Source: Daphnia carinata (taxonomy: Eukaryota; Arthropoda; Branchiopoda; Diplostraca; Daphniidae). From it: a DNA stretch of 64,000 nt. Under the pieces are notes generated by a model. The model saw only the letters and a list, made by a program, of their open reading frames with translations. It had not been told where the DNA came from and ran no database searches. The translations under genes and the position numbers were made by a program. How positions within the stretch are numbered: position 1 is the first letter of the stretch; every line of letters starts with the position of its first letter. The stretch lies in assembly GCF_022539665.2 (NCBI RefSeq), contig NC_081338.1, forward strand, positions 5,393,679 to 5,457,678. Reading direction: 5' to 3'. Below, in pieces: positions 60,788 through 64,000 of the stretch.

Positions 60788-61321
60788 TCAAAGGGGAGAA
60801 GGTGCTTGAGAGCCACCTGTTTGGCCTTCGACCACTTGATTGACAATTTCATCCACTTGCATTAATTCACTGTCAACCTCATCGCCATCCACGTGGTCGC
60901 CGTCAGGTCCTCCGCCAATTCCGGATTCGCTCCCAGCAGTTGGAGGCAAGTGATCCGCTTCTTCCAGCTCTTCCCACAATTTAGACGCAGCTGCGGCTGC
61001 TGAATCCACTTTCATCTGAGCATCGTCTTGTTGCTCTTGGGATACATCGTCCGTTTCGTTGACAACAACTGGAAGTTGTGGCTCCGGTGAGGAGGTTTCC
61101 GTAGTTACAATGATGGCAGGAGGGATGGAAACGGCCTGGCATAAATGACCCGAATCAACGGCATCTTCCTCTAATAATTTGCGTTCGTCTTTGCTGATAA
61201 AATAAGTGCCGCATTGTAGGCCAAGCAGCCGGGCCGTCTCGGGATTTGTCAGCTGATAAGGCTCGTGTTCTTCTTCGTCAACATCACCGTTACTATGGGG
61301 ATGCAGGTGACGAGTGGTCAT
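60788..61321 (-). CDS. Second ORF overlapping the zinc-finger gene stop (ATGA)
   Basis: The ATG at 61319–61321 overlaps the TGA (61318–61320) of the upstream frame as ATGA. The frame runs 177 codons (MTTRHLHPHSNGDVDEEEHE … LTNPETARLLGLQCGTYFISKDERKLLEEDAVDSG … GGSQAPSPL). Its acidic, Ser/Pro-poor and Glu-rich composition resembles the C-terminal region of a nuclear protein, and LGLQCGTYFI looks like constrained coding sequence. It could be the true C-terminus of the same protein reached by frameshift or by an unseen splice, a reinitiated second product, or the effect of a sequence error. No intron consistent with the frame was found. Confidence 0.5.
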   Translation of the reverse strand: MTTRHLHPHSNGDVDEEEHEPYQLTNPETARLLGLQCGTYFISKDERKLLEEDAVDSGHLCQAVSIPPAIIVTTETSSPEPQLPVVVNETDDVSQEQQDDAQMKVDSAAAAASKLWEELEEADHLPPTAGSESGIGGGPDGDHVDGDEVDSELMQVDEIVNQVVEGQTGGSQAPSPL

Positions 61322-64000
61322 GGTTGACACGCGTCAAACAGTGACGTCACTTCGTTGAGGATTCGCGGGATAAGAGGTGCGCTGCTGTTGCCTTCGTCTT
61401 CCTGTTGCACTCTCAGCAACAAGTATTCCCAGCTGGACATGGTAGCCGAAAGCCGTGGGCCAGCCACGTCCACTACTTCTTCATCGGTGCATAGTTCCAA
61501 GGCCTGAATAAAAACAAATGAAATGATAAATAGATTTAATTTTTTATTTTTATTAAGAGTAATTACCTCTGCAAGGCGAATCTTTCTCTTTTCAGAGAGA
61601 AGAGCTGGAGAATGTACTAAAGGAGGCCGGCCAACTCCTCGTCCTCGACCTCTACCTCTTCCTCGGCCACGTCCTCCCCTCCAACCACCTCGCCCTCTGA
61701 TTGTGCTTGCTGTTGTTGTTGTCCTGACCGCCCGTTTGACAACTTTCTCCGTTTCGGTGGAATCAGATTCTTCTTCTGCTTCCACCTCCTCTCTGTCATG
61801 CTGCCCGTTTTTCTTTTCGATGGCTGGCACTGGAACTGTAGAATTGCGGCGCGTCGCCACGCTACTACTATGGTCAGGGAACTGTTCAAAATGCCTCGAT
61901 AACCTGTTTTTAAAAAATTTAATATTAAAGGTAATCAAAAATGGAACAACTGCGATGTTTATACCTGTGCGGGGTAGTATATTCTCGTTTGCATATTGTG
62001 CAGTGAAACGGTGAGGTCGGTATGACGGATTTGGTGGGGCCTTTGGAATCTTCGGATGATTCGGCATTGCTATCCTCATTGCCCACGGCCACATTAGGCG
62101 ATGAATGGTCAATTCGATAATCCGAATAGCCACCGTCAGAGTCATCTAGATCTGGCTGGGCAAAATCTAAATGATGCAGTCTCTTGTAATCCTTGACCAT
62201 ATGACGAGGTGGTTTCGAAACTCGACCCGATCGGGTTCGAGGTAATAGTTTTTTTTTGCCTTCTCGTTCTTCCTAAAATTTGGATAAAAATTAATGCAAA
62301 TTTTTAGAACATAAAATCATATAATTATCAGATTATTTCAATTACTTTGGACATGTCAATGTTGGTACTAATGGGATCCTCTTCTGGCAGATCCTCTGAA
62401 TCCGACTCTTCTGTGCTGGCCACTTTTCGTTTTTGGGCGAACGCTGTTGCACGTCCAGGTGGCCGTCCTCTGCCTCTACCCCGTCCTCTGACAACTGGGG
62501 GTGTAGTAGACGTCGGTGTGGTGGTTGATTTCAAAGAAACAGGAGTGACTGGGGTCGTAATAGTGGCACCCGTCGCTGAAGGAGTTTTCTTCAGCTCGCC
62601 CGGAGTCACCACTCGATATACGATCCGCGTATTAGATTTTGCATCGTACACGACCCTCCGCTTGCCGCCATCTCCTTCCGCACTGCTGGCCAAGGAACTC
62701 GTTCCACTCTTGCCATCTCCCGACAGGATTGCCTGCCGATTTTGTTTCAACACTGACGCGATGTGTTTCAACTGATCGGGAGTCAATGGCTGCAAACTGC
62801 GGAAGCTATTGCCTTCCTGAACCAGTTGAATGGGATTCTCTGTCGTGCCTAATGGTTTCTTTGGCGGATTTGCGACTGGTGTCACTGTCAATGAGGCGCT
62901 CGGAGTTGTGGTGGATGTCGAACTGAACAGGGAGGCCAGAAAGGGTTTCGAAGAGCTTTTGACGGGAGATGACATTAAAGAAAACGAACTGCTGCTCGGT
63001 AATGTATCTGGATCTAGCCGTGCTGGACCTGTTGTTTTCCCGCCAGAATTGTTCATGGCTGACTGCTGCATCACAGACGTTTTTACTACCCTCGTCTCTT
63101 GCTGCATCACAGATGCGGAATTGGTAAGGCTAGAGACAAAGCTTCCGGTGCTGTTTGAGAACGAATGTGGCGGGATGACGATCTTTATTTTCTTGGGGAT
63201 GCCACCCTCGGTAAATGAATGGGCCAGCGGGCTGCCTGTCTGTGCGAGAAGTGCGCTGGCCGTACTGGCAGGCAGTCTAAGGCATAATTTGCGTTTGCCG
63301 CCCACCATTCTCGGTACAATCGAAACGTTCGATTGGTTTGGCTCATTCGGATTGAATAACGAATGAATGATGTTGGATAGAACATCATTAGCCGAACTAT
63401 CCCCTTCACCACCATCTTCACCTAGCCGTTGAGAAACTGCATCCAGCGATACGGTGGTGGTTTGCATTTCTTCATCTTCTTTCACTTTCTTCTCGTCCGC
63501 CTCTTGTTCTTGCGTTTCTGCAGGTAGGACGTCAGGTACTGTTATGGCTTCAGGAACCGCAATAATCTGTGGTTCCGATTCGCCTTCCACATTTGGGCAA
63601 GATTCTTGACTTTTGGGTTGAAGCTCTGGTGGAATTTCTGGTGACATTTTTGATGGGATTTCTGATTCTCTAGTGGGCTCTTGAAGACCTTGCTGCAGTT
63701 CATTCTGGAGTTCATCTTGTAGTTCATTATGCAGTTCTGATTGAAGTTCCGACTGAAATTCTGCGTGAAGTTGGGATTGAAGGTCCGACTGAATTCCAGC
63801 TTGCAATTCTTGTTGGAACTCTGATTGCTCTGCATGTTCAGAATCAAATTCTGACTGTTCTGGATGTTCAGAGTCAAATTCTGCCTGTTCTGGATGTTCA
63901 GAGTTGAATTCTGACTGTTCTGGATGTTCAGAGCTGAATTCTGGCTGTTCAGACTTAAACTCGGGATGTTCAGAGCTGAATTCTGGCTGTTCAGACTTAA
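61318..64000 (-). CDS. ZNF839-like C2H2 zinc-finger, AT-hook-rich nuclear protein (5' end outside window)
   Basis: The exons are 62346–64000 (open at the window edge), 61965–62272, 61567–61903 and 61318–61503, all in phase. From the N-terminal side: acidic 10-residue repeats (EHPEQSEFDS, about 63815–64000), a run of four-residue E/LQ repeats (about 63690–63800), a long Ser/Thr-rich region with KRKLCLRLP and PKKIKIVIP, RGRGRGRGRPPGR, RSGRVSKPPRHMVKDYK, a single C2H2 finger (CTICKREYTTPHRLSRHFEQFPDH), a second long RG/GR-rich stretch, and a C-terminus VVDVAGPRLSATMSSWEYLLLRV. RSGR.SKPP..VKDYK next to one finger recalls ZNF839, but the assignment is tentative. Probably a nuclear, chromatin-associated protein. 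Confidence 0.72.
63815..64000 (-). repeat. Coding 30-bp tandem repeat at window edge
   Basis: About six units encoding variants of SEHPEQSEFD, running off the window, followed inward by shorter E/Q/L repeats. These are in frame with the zinc-finger gene. Confidence 0.75.

Noticed and set aside
60595-60865. Short ORFs on both strands overlapping the end of the second ORF of the zinc-finger gene
   Set aside because: No conserved features, and they conflict with the longer frame.

Overview
This is eukaryotic nuclear DNA: most genes are split by short GT–AG introns (about 50–90 bp), intergenic gaps are short, and the proteins are animal ones (HDAC6, PIGZ, FBXO9, IFT74, an animal haem peroxidase). 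Compact genes, tiny introns and lineage-specific families suggest a small crustacean such as Daphnia; that assignment is inference from style, not a database match.

Layout. 1–1374 (−): 3' truncated view of a long coiled-coil (possibly centrosomal) gene, head to head with PIGZ (1626–3536, +). 3881–26732: a tandem segmental duplication. Unit 1 (about 4960–15163) holds HDAC6 (−, complete, its 3' end lying just outside the duplicated part), an IRE1-like kinase fused to about 21 ankyrin-type repeats (−) and a divergent short kinase (+). Unit 2 (about 15222–26732) repeats the same three genes. In unit 1 all three reconstruct as intact reading frames. In unit 2 all three are damaged: HDAC6 lacks its 3' end and two splice sites, the ankyrin kinase (about 31 repeats) has +1 and +5 indels, and the short kinase has a stop codon just after its catalytic lysine.

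26733–33918: two members of an uncharacterised Cys-containing family (29192–29999 and 31429–32281, +) in otherwise empty DNA; a third member lies at 57949–58549 (−). 33919–37885 (−): a secreted haem peroxidase of 14 exons with three PAN/apple-like modules and a clip-like module. 39026–41080 (+): FBXO9 with a 14-bp tandem duplication that breaks its frame. 42228–44903: a giant inverted repeat (arms about 1.15 kb) carrying two copies of a putative membrane-protein ORF. 45289–46924 (+): a decayed, 3'-truncated IFT74. 46980–50570: hairpin elements, a 344-bp terminal-inverted-repeat element and a GC-rich minisatellite. 50580–60780: mostly without recognisable genes. 60788–64000 (−): a ZNF839-like zinc-finger/AT-hook protein running off the window, with a second ORF overlapping its stop codon as ATGA.

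Exon boundaries were worked out by hand from splice signals, reading-frame continuity and family motifs. For HDAC6, the peroxidase and the two unit-1 kinases the summed exon lengths are exact multiples of three, which supports the models. The most interesting material is the kinase–ankyrin cluster (same kinase with 0, 1, about 21 and about 31 repeats) and a pair of 60-nt, phase-0 exons in HDAC6 that look mutually exclusive.
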